Assembly: GCA_035578905.1 (NCBI GenBank)
Contig: JAQJVL010000607.1
Span: 186,001 to 250,000, forward strand
Reading direction: 5' to 3'
DNA from: Stictocephala bisonia
Taxonomy: Eukaryota > Arthropoda > Insecta > Hemiptera > Membracidae
DNA: 64,000 nucleotides
Shown here: positions 24,352-35,399 of the stretch, piece after piece
Layout of the letters: every line of letters begins with the position of its first letter
How positions within the stretch are numbered: the stretch's first letter is position 1
Program-made: the position numbers and the translations under genes
The notes under the pieces: generated by a model
What the model saw: only the letters and a program-made list of their open reading frames with translations
What the model was told of the DNA's origin: nothing
Databases searched by the model: none

Positions 24352-25013
24352 TTAACCCTAGCTGTACTGTCTGGTTTTACCAGCAATACACACCAGATTT
24401 GTGTCACTTTGTAAGTCTTGGGATTATTTTTTTTTCACCTACTAATAAATATCAAACTATATGTTGTTATATATCATTATTTTCAGAATTTAACGAGAAA
24501 TAAAAATAAAATAACATCACATTTTTTTAACTGTTCAAAAATTAAACAAAAATAAAAGACAAAAATTGCGAAATTTTTGAATTTTTTTTTCGTTTTACCC
24601 CTGAAATGTGATAATAAACAAATGTTTCCATGGTAATCAATATGTTTTTTCTATAGAACAGTTTATCTACTTCAAAAATACGTATAATATGATATACTTT
24701 ATTCAATGAATATTCTCAAAATATTGCAAGCAGTAAACACAAACAATAACACAAATCAGCTGACGAAAAATACTGTTGATGTTGTAGCAAAGAAAAAAAA
24801 TAGCTGCTTCACTCAAATTGTTGTCATAGAGTACCAAATTAAAGTATGCTTCTTTCTGCACATTTTGAGTACTATAACAACCGTTCCATACCAATAGATG
24901 ACTCAATAACGGCAAATTACGAAAGGCATGCACATCGACGTCAGAGGCGTCGACGGTATCGGCAAGCAGGTGCCGATCGACGCCTGAGACGTCGTTGGTA
25001 CTGGTAGGGTTAA
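24352..25013. mobile_element. TTAA-flanked (piggyBac-like) MITE with GC-rich hairpin
   Basis: The left edge is TTAA-CCCTAGCTGTACTG and the right edge TTGGTACTGGTAGGG-TTAA, so the ends are inverted (CCCTAsCwGTAC) with TTAA duplications. Near the right end (24934-24996) is an imperfect GC-rich hairpin: gtcagaggcgtcgac and ggtatcggca pair with tgccgat and cgacgcctgagac. The rest is AT-rich with no transposase. It lies in the last Megf8 intron. Confidence 0.75.
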
Positions 25014-25199
25014 TGTTAACATTTTCTAGCTCTGCACTTCTTAAAAATAATTGTGATGTAATGTGCTTAGCAGTATTATATTAAGCCCCACTATCTTTTG
25101 TATTATTTTTAACTGATCTTCCCAGTTTTATACACAATATATATATATTATTTATTTAGGTAAAGTTTTTATAATAAATAGATTTACACTTTAACTTCT

Positions 25200-26692
25200 C
25201 TTTCTTTGTTTTATATATATATATTAATATAAAGTTAAAAATTAGGGCTACTTACGTATTTTAGGATGTAATAAAATTAAAAAACTGAGTACCCTTTTTA
25301 TATTTTTTATTAAAACTCAATACACAACATGTTTCAACTTTTTGGTCATTTTCAAGTGTAAATTAAGTAATTAAATTAGGTATATAATAATTCTTTAAAT
25401 AAAATTGTAAAACATGTGGTTTTTGTAAATATTGATGAATATGGATAAGTTGGTGATGTTTTTAGTTATAATTTTTAATGTTTCGAATCTTATCAAAAAT
25501 AGGGTTTGTATAATTGATGTGTGTGTTCAACATGTTCATTGGATTTTCTTGTTGTGCTAAATATATATGTAATTCTTCTGTTGCATTCATTTTCTTGCCC
25601 TTTTTCATAAAATTTAATATTTTCATGTTTTCTTCCATTTTTGTGTACGTGTGGTCTGTAGAGAGCAAGTGTTCTGCGAATGTGGATTTCATTGTAGTTG
25701 TGTTATAGCTTTTGAAAGCTTGTATATGTTCTTGAAAGCGTGTTTTGAATGGTCTTCCAGTTTGTCCAATGTAGAATTTATCACAGTCTGTACAATTAAT
25801 TTTGTAAATACCTGATTTGCTGTAAATGTTGTCATTATTATGTTCTTTTTGAGATTTTTTATCTAAAATGTTGAATGTGTTGTTGCATGTGGTGAAACTT
25901 AGTTTGTAATTTGTATTTTGAAAGGTTTTTCGAATAGCTTTGTTTAGGCTTGTGTTATATGGTACGTTTATAAATTTGATCTTCTTTGGGTCTTGATTTG
26001 TTGAGCTGTTATTTCTTTTCTTCTTTTTGTTTCTTATTAGTTTGTCAATCATGTTTGGTTTGTATCCATTTTTTATTGCCAAATATTTTATTATATTTAT
26101 TTCTTCAGTGAAGTGTTTCTCGTTCATTGGTATGTTTATTAGACGATTTATCATAGAATGGAAAGTTGATAATTTGTGTTGCCAGGGATGATTGGATGTA
26201 GATGGTATTATAAGGTCGGTTTGTGTAGGTTTTCTGTAGATTTTGAATGAATGTTTATTGTTGATTTTGGTAATTGATAATCTAAATAATTGATTATATC
26301 AGTTTGGGCTTCTTTAGTTAATTGTATTTTGGGGAACATAGAATTTAAATAAGATAAAAAATCATTACTTTCTTCCAAGTTTCCATCAAATAAACAAATA
26401 ATGTCATCTACATATCGGTACCAGTATATAATTTTGTTTCTGAATGGGTTGGATGGGTGCATTATTTTCTTTTCTTCCAGATTGTGTATAAATATATTTG
26501 AGAGAAGACCTGATAATGGAGAACCCATTGCTAGACCATTTGCCTGTTTGTAGTATGTTGTATTAAATTGGAAATAATTTTGATCTGTACAAATTTTTGT
26601 TAATGTTGTGATGTCTTTTATTTCTTGGTTGTTCAATGAGAGATTTTTCTTCAAATCATTTTCTAGAATTTGTAATGCTATATATATATATA
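25200..26692 (-). mobile_element. 5'-truncated Penelope-like retroelement
   Basis: Minus-strand element whose coding part (25462-26680) is the C-terminal half of a Penelope-like RT plus GIY-YIG domain. The 3' untranslated part contains ttgaaaatgaccaaaaagtt and gaaacatgttgtgtattgag, a layout typical of these elements. (TA)n runs bound both edges (about 26680-26692 and 25215-25227). It sits in the last Megf8 intron in the same orientation as the gene. Confidence 0.8.
25462..26680 (-). pseudogene. Penelope-like RT/GIY-YIG polyprotein, 5'-truncated and frameshifted
   Basis: The first part (26680-26208) holds RT blocks ANGLAMGSPLSGLLSNIF and YRYVDDIICLF, with the two catalytic Asp, and the thumb start INYLD. 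A one-base frameshift at about 26275 moves the rest into another frame. The second part (26154-25462) carries a lysine-rich linker (RNKKKKRN) and the GIY-YIG endonuclease: CTDCDKFYIGQTGRPFKTRF, with a C-x2-C knuckle just before FYIGQTGR and the Arg of the active site. The N-terminal RT region is missing because copying stopped at the (TA)n edge. Dead copy. Confidence 0.85.
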
Positions 26693-26849
26693 TAAAACCT
26701 AAAACTGCTCTGAGTTAGTTTTTAGAGTTTAAAAGACAATTGAGAATGATAAAGACTTATGTTAGGTACTACCTTAAGTAACTTAAATTATTAATATTAC
26801 CAAAAATAAGCTGGTTTGACTAGACTAAATTACTCTTTAATTTACTGAC

Positions 26850-27096
26850 CGCAGTGAGAGCGATGTAGAACCGTGTGGAGCCCAGGTCATGCACCTTTTC
26901 TGGAAGTGTGAGAATGAGTCGGTCTGTCAGATTGTGTACAAAGAGAAGTGTGTTGCGTTGGTTGAGTGTGATGAAGGTGGTGAGTCCCTTGGCTTCGTGC
27001 TGCACCAGGCTGAACATCTGACCCGAGTGCCACACGTTCGCAGACATATTGTCAGTCTCCAGCGACACACCATCCTCGTTAGGCTGCATTCGGTAC
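26850..27096 (-). CDS. Megf8: Megf8 exon 9 of 10 in the window: membrane-proximal ectodomain
   Basis: The acceptor tttgtcag precedes G-TACCGAATG, completing the Arg codon begun by the previous exon, to read DPR-YRMQPNEDGV. Conserved words: NVWHSGQMF, GLTTFITL, NTLLFVHNLTDRLILTLPE and HDLGSTRFYIAL, the membrane-proximal part of MEGF8. NLT is a potential N-glycosylation site. The exon must end at GCG (26850) using donor GTCAGT to keep the frame into VGQPAYG. A second donor, GTAAAT, lies 4 nt further and would shift the frame (see findings). An open frame continuing upstream to 27218 is intronic, because only the inner acceptor keeps the phase. Confidence 0.93.
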
Positions 27097-27687
27097 CTGA
27101 CAAACAGCAAGTTAAGTTCAGTCATCCCAGTAATAGCGAGTTTGGATTTGATTTGTTGATAGATGACATTTATCTGCATTATGCCAGTGAGCAAAGTGTA
27201 AAAACAGGCACTAGACATGGATTTGTTGGGGGTTTCCTGTAAAATTGACAGGTCAGGTGGATGTAATTTTAATAAATTATCTTAGAAATTTTTTTCTTAT
27301 TTCATGAGGGGTAGCTATGCTGCTCAAGTCGTACACGTTCTACTTAACCACATGAGCAATGAAATAAACAAAGCAGCAACCCAAAACTTGTCCACTGGTT
27401 CTCAGGATGATCAAACAAGATACTGTAAATTGTAATAATGTTTAGTAACATTAGAAAAATGAAAATATTAGAAAAAGTACTTGCAATAGAAAATTAATAT
27501 AAAGTCTAAATGTAACATTGCAATCAAAATTATTAAATTTTTCATACAAATTGAGAATCTTAGCCCCTCAAATAAAAAAGTAGATTTTGCCCATTAGAAA
27601 TAAAATAACCAATATTTGTTACAACAAGATCTTATCCTGTCGAGTCAGATCAACATGTATTCTGCGATTCACAAGTTTTGGTGACAT

Positions 27688-28002
27688 TGTTACGTTTGAT
27701 TCCTCCCCGAAGCTCCCTCATTGGTTCTCATCCCTTTTGTTCGAGGTAATTTGCATGTAGTGGGGGAGTCTACATAAATACTTCGAGTAATGGTCTTTTC
27801 GGCCTGTTTCGCCGCCGTCGTTTGCTGAATTAAGTTTGCCCCTTTTTGAACTGTTCTTCCGCTACAGTCCGGAGTTTGGCAATTTTCCCTCTGGAAGCTT
27901 TGAGAAGCTGTGCTGTGCCGCGCAGTGAGAGTGTTGTTTGATTGTGTGACGTTGATGTGTCGGGCAGCGTCTTTAGTTTAAATCAACTGTTATCTGGAAG
28001 CA
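27688..28002 (+). mobile_element. candidate solo LTR
   Basis: A conspicuously GC-richer 315-bp island in AT-rich intron. It begins TGTTACGTTTG and ends TCTGGAAGCA, with 4-bp ACAT on both sides (27684-27687 and 28003-28006). It contains a TATA-like tacataaatac followed about 25-35 bp later by pyrimidine/GC-rich sequence, as in LTR promoters. No internal genes lie adjacent. A chance 4-bp match cannot be excluded, and a non-LTR GC island is the alternative. Confidence 0.45.
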
Positions 28003-28009
28003 ACATTCC

Positions 28010-29930
28010 TGAGGCAGAATCATACACACAAAGTCTATAAAGAATTTATAGAAAAGTATTTAATCTGAATATTAAGAAATTAAATTAATATTAGTTTTTT
28101 AAGTTTGATTTTTAATTTTAATTAAAGTATTTTGAGAAGAAATTTATATTTTAATTTTGTTGAAAAGTTTCATTTTATTTTCAATTAAACTTTACTAAAG
28201 AAGATAAATTGAAAAATTGTATTATTTTCCTGTGTTTGAGAAATTAAAAATTAAAAAAAAGTAACTATTCTGATATTTTTACAGAATACATTACGATATG
28301 TTGGCCACTTTTTAAAAGCTTAGCTGTTGACATCTTTATATGCAAATACCAATCACTAACTCATAACAAGATCTCCAAAACTATACACTGATTGACTTCT
28401 AATTTTGAGGGAATGCAAATTTTGTACCATAGAGGCGTATTAAGAAATAATTTTTGAAATTCCATCTATAAAAAATAAAAACAGCCTTAAAAAAGCCCTT
28501 TTTCCTAGAGAATAACATTGACAGTAGATAATCAACATTGTGTCAACCCAAGATAACTAAATCAGCTTTGAATTGAACCAGTATTACACGTCAAGTAAGT
28601 TTTGTAAAGTTGTGTTACAAGTTTGTGTTGACTAGTCAAGCCTAGATGACTAACCACAGTAGGTAGAACAAACAAACGGTAGCTATTGCAGCAAGGATGC
28701 GTAGTTTGCAGAGATATAGACATAACAAGGATGAATCTTTGGTTTGCCTGGTTACCGTTAGCTTAAGCCTACCAATCACTAATGCTATTTACCACTAATT
28801 GGTCTGAATTAGAAATACGTAAAATAGGACAATAAGTTTTGTGTTCATACGTTGTTCCACTTGCTGCCACTTCCCCTGTGTGATGTGCATGTTACCTTCT
28901 ATCTACTGTGCAATTAACTAACATCAGGTATGAATTGAAGTTGTTTCAGATTCAGTAAGCGCCAGCACAAGTTGGGTGAGTTCAAGCTATTTTTGAATGA
29001 GAAATTTCAGCTAAATCAGTTCTGACTTGTATTCATATTACTCTTCAATCGATTGGTTGCTTACAGTTTATAACTCGTGTATGACTCAATCTTGAGACTA
29101 AATTAACGGATCTAAACATTAAAGTAAATAAATATATTATTTAACAATTTATACAGTAATATTTTACTGTAATAATTATTGTTTTATAAATTGATTTAGG
29201 TTATATGACATTACATAACTTTAATTTATAAAATTCTATTTTAGTTAGGATTAAAAAAATTACTACTTCTGGGAATTGTAATCCAAGTTAGGGCAATATA
29301 AACAATTTATTCAACTACTACTAATAACAAATAAATTTAATTGGACACATAATAAGCTTCCACATGTAAATAGCGTTAAATCCATTAAGTTGACGTCAAA
29401 ATTAATTTCATGCAAATTCAAGTCAACTCAAATCGATTATATATCAAATATTCGACTTGAAATATCACTACTACTAACCAGCATTGCCAAGGCCCAAAGT
29501 AACCCAAGGTTGGCATATGAAGTGTACAGGACTGTCCCATAGTTTTAAACAAAAGTCAAACATATAATTAATTTAAAACACCCTATTCCATCTAGTAAGA
29601 ATTTCACAAGTTTTAAGGAATGTTTGTTTTATGAGACATCAAATTCTCATAATAGACTGAATAGACTCTAAACTCTAACAAGTTACTTGTCTTTCAAGCT
29701 ACCTTAATAATGTAATTCCAAAAAAACTATTATTAGATCGACTTACTTTGCCTATATCTAGCCCATTCTTTGATATAGTTTTTTTCTATGAGGTAACTAA
29801 ACCATAATGGCCATATGTACTGACCATGGCCAATACAAACCAATCTGTTTAGAATTACAAATCTAAACAGTATTTAATATCGTGTGGCTTTTTTGTCAGC
29901 TACTATTCAGTAAAACTTTTTTTCTTTGAG
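28010..29930. other. Megf8 intron, no gene seen
   Basis: AT-rich intronic DNA without coding signal or recognised repeat ends. Confidence 0.5.
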
Positions 29931-29937
29931 CTGTGAT

Positions 29938-30985
29938 ATATATATATATATATTTGGATTAAGATCCAAAAGTCATACAATATATAGTATAAAATAAAAG
30001 TGATCTCTTGTCACAAAGCTAAATCTAATCCATCAAGCCATTTACGACCTGCCTCACTTATTCTGTTTATACTAGCCAATCCTTCTGTGAAAGAACACAG
30101 GGTAAACTCTGTAATTATGTGATCCATTGTTTGGATAGACTCCCCGCAATCACATGACTGATCTAGTGTCAATCCCCATTTATACTTCCAGTAATACCGA
30201 TTCAAAAGTCTCCATTCCCTCTGAGCGAGCTTCATTCCACCATTAATAAGAAATTTATTATGTCCATCAAAACTGTTCCACGTTATGGCCCAGCTAGTAT
30301 TGGCCGAAAAATTTGAACTGCTCAACTGCAAAGCAGTACATAGAGGTAGGTTTCAAGATTTTAAGTGACCATTCTGATGAGAGATCCTGGGTAATGAGGA
30401 GGAGCTATATTGCGCAGTACCGGGAGCCAAGGAAGTGGAGTTGCCATGAGAGTACCACTAATAGCTCTCATAGCACTATTAAGTTGGACATCAATCACTT
30501 TTGTATGTGCGCTATTTAGCCATACGGGAGCACTGTATTCAGCAGCGGAATATACCAGAGACAAAGCAGTTGTACGCAGGACATGTGCGTTGGCTCCCCA
30601 AGTTGTCCCAGCAATATGATATAGTACATTTGCCCTGATTTTAATTTTAGCTGCTGTTTTTTGAAGATGGCTTTTAAACATCAGCGATCGATCTAACATT
30701 ACTGATCATTATGATGGAGATTAACAATATTTAGAAAGATGTTTAGTTTTCGATTAGCCAGTCTGTTACTTAGGTGGAAGCAGACTACTTCAGTTTTTGA
30801 TGGGTTAGGATTTAGCTTCCAGGTTCTAAAATAACCTTCGAGGGCTGCAAGGTCACTTGTAAGTATTTCTTCAGTAACTGTGAAGTCCTTATGTTCGTAA
30901 TCTAAAGCAATATCATCTGCATATATGAACTTATTAGACTTTGTTATTGGGATGTCAGCTGTATTCAAGTTGAACATCCCCATTT
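29938..30985 (-). pseudogene. 5'-truncated non-LTR retrotransposon (jockey-like RT C-terminus)
   Basis: Minus-strand coding starts at about 30983 inside the RT: FIYADDIALDYEHK (YADD catalytic block), then LDRSLMFKSHL and the thumb and C-terminal region (IRANVLYHIAGTTWG, RTTALSLVYSAAEYSAPVW). It ends with a cysteine-containing tail (CDCGESIQTMDHI) at a stop near 30011. Frameshifts occur at about 30699 and 30345. A short 3' UTR runs into a (TA)n tail at 29938-29951. The 5' half including the endonuclease is absent. It lies within a Megf8 intron, in the same orientation. Confidence 0.85.
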
Positions 30986-31593
30986 ATGTTTTTCTAGAAC
31001 CGGGACTGCAGAACTGAGATTTTCCCATCGGTTCTCTGTTCCGATTCTTTTGTCAATAGCTGATAGAACCGAGAACCGACTTTAGGGACCAACCCATCCC
31101 TACTCTCTACCACTTAACCTGGGAACCAACGGCTCAAAGGTGACTTCCGAACCACCATCAGTGATGGGCAGGCTGCAGAATGTAAGGACGGGATCCCTCA
31201 CCGGTCACACATATCAGGAACAGCCATGCTCGCTGTTGATTAACACTTTTATCTTGCGAACTTTCTGGTCAAGGCCACTGGATTATAACAAAGTATGGAT
31301 AACTTTGTTATAATATTATAATTATACCTTCAATAATATACATATCACACAACCACCTGTACTTTAGATTTAATGTACCTGTCATTTAGATTACAATGTT
31401 CATTTTATGGAAATTCTCTAGTGGTAAGCCTATGAACAACAGCATAGATTCTTACTTGAATCCTAGTAAATAAGCAAAGTACAACTAAGCAGACTCTAGT
31501 GAACAAAGCCACTTCCTGGAAGAAACACGATGATCAGCAGCAATATGGTAACACTGAATCAAGAGTCATTAGACTACTTCATTGTGGGTATAC

Positions 31594-31754
31594 CTTGGGT
31601 CCAAATTGATGGAGTGAGCTCCGGTAGATATGTTGACATCAACAACAAAGGTATCATCCCTAGGACTGAGGAACAGATCCAGGCCTCCTTGGGTAACATC
31701 TACAGTCAAGCGAATGTCTACGTTCATGAACCTGGGCTGCACCATGAAAAATAC
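31594..31754 (-). CDS. Megf8: Megf8 exon 8 of 10 in the window
   Basis: 161 nt, phase 0 in. The acceptor gtggcag precedes GTATTTTTC and the donor is GTATAC after ...GACCCAAG. It encodes FFMVQPRFMNVDIRLTVDV, GGLDLFLSPRDDTFVVDVN and GAHSINLDPR. This is a beta-rich ectodomain piece of MEGF8, with one N-glycosylation motif (NIS). The last two bases start the Arg codon finished by the next exon. The phase fit on both sides supports the boundaries. Confidence 0.93.
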
Positions 31755-31759
31755 CTGCC

Positions 31760-32970
31760 ACAACACACAGCAATCATATAACTGAACTCCTATTACATTC
31801 TTTCTCTCATTTAGAATCATTCTCTAATCAAATTCTAATCAAATCTTTTTTACATACTTAGTTAAGAATATCATATTTCTTATAGTATGATTCACTATGT
31901 CATGCACTAGTTCTACTTACTTGCCTTTACTGTGTATCATGTTTTAAAAATTAAATACAATTGAACTATATTATTCCCATTAGTATTGAAATTGATAAAT
32001 TTAATTTAATTAGAAGAATATACACAGGATAATAATAAAAATAACCATTTAAGACACACCAAAAATTCCTTTTAAATACAGTTTTTACTGGTTGAAAAGT
32101 TGGTCATTGAAAAGTGATAGGTATGATATCTATTGTGTGACTTAAAATTAAAATATTTTTAATGTAAATTTCAGTTTTTACCAACAAGTAATGATGTAAA
32201 ACATGGTTTTGTATGGCAATATAGTTTGGTTGTTTATTATTTGATTTTTTTAACTGTGTTCTGCTGTAGTAATAAGAACATTCTCTAAAATATAGATTTT
32301 TGTAAAAACTGATACGTTCAAACTTTAAAAAGAAAAACTTTTAGTTGCAAGACAGATAAAGATATTTTTCCATATTTTATTATCAAAGAGGCGTATCAAT
32401 AGTTAATAAAATCTTTTCTTGAAGTTTACTTCAATACTGTGATGCTAGGAATATTATTTTGGATAAGCCTTTAAATAAAACATTGCAGAATTAAGTATGA
32501 TTTTAACGTACACGTTACCTGTAAAGTGATTGGACAGTGGTTTAAAAAATGTATATTTCAAGAAAATAAAGATATGAATTGATTCAAAATATCAAGTAAT
32601 TCCAAAATTATATTTACACAATTATTGTTAGAAAAACACAGATTTTTAAGAAGCTTAGTTGTGATTTTATTTGTTTGATTGTTTTCAGCAAATACTACAA
32701 CTAGTGACTGTTCTACTGGTAGATATTTACACATATAATAATCAAAAGAATACATATGATGTATTCATGAACATACTCCCACACCAATTAAGAACATAAG
32801 TTTTTAGTAATTTGATTTGAAAATAAAACTTAAAGATTTGATATCAAATTCAAAATAATTCAAACCAAGCTAGGAAAGGGCTCAAAATACAAGCTCAAAT
32901 AAACCAGGCATGGCTAAACTGGAAAACTGAGAAAACTTTTACCTGGTTATAGAAGATGATTATATAAATA
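31760..32970. other. Megf8 intron, no gene seen
   Basis: AT-rich intron. The 65-codon minus frame at 32558-32755 has no domain and no supporting splice sites. Confidence 0.5.
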
Positions 32971-33439
32971 ATCCTTAACCCTTTGCACTAGGAATTCAAT
33001 TGTGCCATTTGGCTTCTCACATCGGCTGTCCATGCATAGTGGCCCGCGTAATTCCTGTCAATACCTCAGCTCAGATATCTAAGTAATGTCCGCTCACCTC
33101 ACCTGTCCACGGGTAGTGGCCGCCTGGATTTCCCCCTCTCGCTCGGCTGTGCGCGATACGTGGCCCATGTCTGTACTTTATTAGTACATTTTTATAAATA
33201 TTTACACTTAACCTAAGTTATTGCTTTGTGCTGCGATGTTTAGAGGGATAACTAAACTTCCTTTCTCGTCACTTGAAAATCGTTTCCTGTCGCCCAGTCC
33301 CCTCCTTTTCTATTATCAATGACTGGGTGGGCGGACCCAGACGCGTGCACTGAATATTTGGATTGTCACTTAGACCAATCCAACACTACGCACCATTTGT
33401 CTGTAGGTGTTGCTTCTAGACCTGTAAAAGGCAAATACC

Positions 33440-34010
33440 ACTGACTCATTCATCTAAAGACCATTGACCCACCCTCCCACCCAACCACGTATGGTGGTAT
33501 TGACCTACCCGCTCACCCACACACGTACAGTGGTATTGACCCACCAGCCCACCCATACACCAACAGTGGTACTGACCCACACGCTCACCCAAACACCTAC
33601 AGTGGTACTGACCCACCCGCCCACCCATACACATACAGTAGTACTGACCGACCCGCCCACCCATACGCATACAGTGGTACTGACCCACCCGTACACCTAC
33701 AGTGGTACTGACCCACCCGTACACCTACAGTGGTACTGACCCACCCGCCCACCCATACACCTACAGTGGCATTGACCCACCCACCCACCCATACACCTAC
33801 AGTGACCACTGTACGTGTAGGGACGGGTGGGTAGGCCAATACCACTGCACGTGTAGGGGCGGGTGGGTGGGCCAATACCACTGTACATGTAGGGGCGGTC
33901 GGGTGGGTCAGTACCACTGTACGTGTAGGGGCAGGCGGGTGGGTCAGTACCACTGTACATGTAGGGACGGGTGGGTAGGCCAATACCACTGCACGTGTAG
34001 GGTTAAGTGT
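33440..34010. repeat. inverted 36-bp minisatellite array
   Basis: The left arm (about 33470-33804) has tandem C-rich units of 36 bp (GTGGTAcTGACCCACCC + gCCCACCCATACAc + cTACA), two of them shortened to 27 bp. At 33805-33812 the orientation flips, and the right arm (to about 34005) carries the reverse complement units. The array is therefore a giant imperfect palindrome. G-runs such as ggggcgggtgggtggg (33856-33871) could form G-quadruplexes, on opposite strands in the two arms. All long open frames here follow from the 36-bp period (12 codons) and are not genes. Confidence 0.9.
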
Positions 34011-34118
34011 AGTATGTAGTGGGCTGGTGTAGTGATCGTATCAATTGTGTAGTTTTTTTTATTCTTGCCTCCAAATCTTTGTGTTTTCTCTTTTATTTAT
34101 TAAAAGAAATATATAACT

Positions 34119-34189
34119 ATGGATGAAAACGATCAATTACGGTCGGACCTTTTAGCAGTTTCAAGAGTTTCCACATCAAAAAAGCAAAG
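34119..34189 (+). pseudogene. possible first coding exon of a transposase, unproven
   Basis: ATG at 34119 opens a frame reading MDENDQLRSDLLAVS, ending at AAAG followed by GTAATT, a fair splice donor. It lies just right of the minisatellite inside the TTAA-bounded segment. A short acidic N-terminal exon is what a piggyBac-type transposase gene could have, but no later exon was found before 35155. It may equally be chance. Confidence 0.25.
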
Positions 34190-35217
34190 GTAATTGCTAT
34201 GTATTGTGAACCGAAATATAACCAGTTTTGTAAATTATACGAGTAATTATTTTACAACTATTACTACGTATGTTATATATTTATCTATCAATTAGTGTCA
34301 ATTTTACTTATTAGATTATTACTTATTATCTTTCATGATAATAATTATTATTTTCTATAATGGTAAATCCTATAATATACTAATAGTTGGTGCATTGCTT
34401 TGTTATCTAGAAATCGCCACCACATTACGATCTTTCAGTGAATGTACTGTAGATAGCAAAGGAAGTGTGAGTCACTGACCTATAAATCAGACTGACGTAT
34501 TTATAAACAGTATACCAGCGTGTAATAACAGCTGGCAGGCAGTAAAAGGAGACATCACAATAATAGACCTGACTCGGAATGTGGGAGGGTCCCTAAAGAT
34601 AACGAGATAGCACAAAAACGTCTCCCACTGAACCGTGTGAATTTCCTCTTCCCCTCTATTCAATTATTTGACCTAGTCCTACACTATTTATGGCAAGTTT
34701 TAAACTTTTAAATCAAATCTTTATAATTGTTTTATTTCCGGAATCATAAAAAATAGGTATCGTATTGAAAACTATTATATTGTAAAGCAATTATGTTGTT
34801 TTTTGTATAAAAACATACCTGACTATTACATTAATTTAAAATTCTAAATAATTGTTTATGTGTTAGGAGTATGATTTTATTTTATAGTAAAAATTTCCAG
34901 AATTTTACAACACGATTAACTCACTCAAATTAATCAATAAAGATACACGATTTTCTTGGCCATGTCCATTTAAGGTATTTAAATCCGAGCCCAGTAAATA
35001 AACAAGGAAGATGGCGTCCGAGCTGGCAGTCCACACAGACCGGCCACGGAGCAGGCACAGCCGCAATGATGGGACATTCCTATTATATTCTTATCCGAGG
35101 ACAGACAGAACGTGTGTGGGCCACGAACTGAGCACAGCCGAGTGATAAGGGTTAAGTTGGCATGACATTAAAATAATATTTGATTTCAAGATAAAATTTA
35201 TTTCAATAACTACTCAC

Positions 35218-35389
35218 TGTCTGGGCAATGTTGAGGGACTTGGGCTTCATCTTGCATTCCTCAATGAGCTTGGCATCCAGGCAAAACTTGTAGTCAACGT
35301 TCATCTGTTTGTAGCACTGGTGGCCCTCCGTGGGTGTGCCTGAGTAAGACTCCCGACACTTGGAACACTGAAGCGCCCAGCATAATTGG
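35218..35389 (-). CDS. Megf8: Megf8 exon 7 of 10 in the window
   Basis: 172 nt. The acceptor tttgtgcag precedes C-CAATTATGC, where the first C completes a Ser codon (AG|C) begun by exon 6. It reads QLCWALQCSKCRESYSGTP, then CYKQMNVDYKFCLDAKLIEEC, ending KSLNIAQT at donor GTGAGT in phase 0. This is a cysteine-rich EGF/laminin-EGF-type continuation (C-x4-C-x2-C spacing) of the MEGF8 ectodomain. The intron separating it from exon 6 is 11.7 kb and filled with transposons. Confidence 0.93.
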
Positions 35390-35399
35390 CTGCACAAAT

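Larger units (their letters stand above)
32975..35155. mobile_element. candidate TTAA-bounded piggyBac-like element carrying a minisatellite
   Basis: The left edge is TTAA-CCCTTTGCACTAGG (32975) and the right edge CGAGTGATAAGGG-TTAA (35155). The ends are imperfect inverted repeats: CCCTTTGCACT against CCCTTATCACT, then cggctgtccatgcatagtgg against cggctgtgctcagttcgtgg. The left end also matches the TTAA MITE at 15233-16062. Inside are the inverted minisatellite (33440-34010) and a possible first coding exon (34119-34189). It lies in a Megf8 intron just downstream of exon 7. The pairing of the two ends is inferred, because they are 2.2 kb apart. Confidence 0.5.

Noticed and set aside
27097..27236. 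Extension of Megf8 exon 9 up to an acceptor-like site at 27236
   Set aside because: That frame is open, but joining it to exon 8 breaks the phase and hits a stop. The inner acceptor at 27097 gives an uninterrupted DPR-YRMQ junction.
33446..34019. Six overlapping open frames of 60-130 codons with repeated Thr/Val/His or Gly/Trp/Tyr peptides
   Set aside because: They follow from a tandem repeat with a 36-bp period (a multiple of three) and occur on both strands and in several frames. There is no start context, splice signal or domain.
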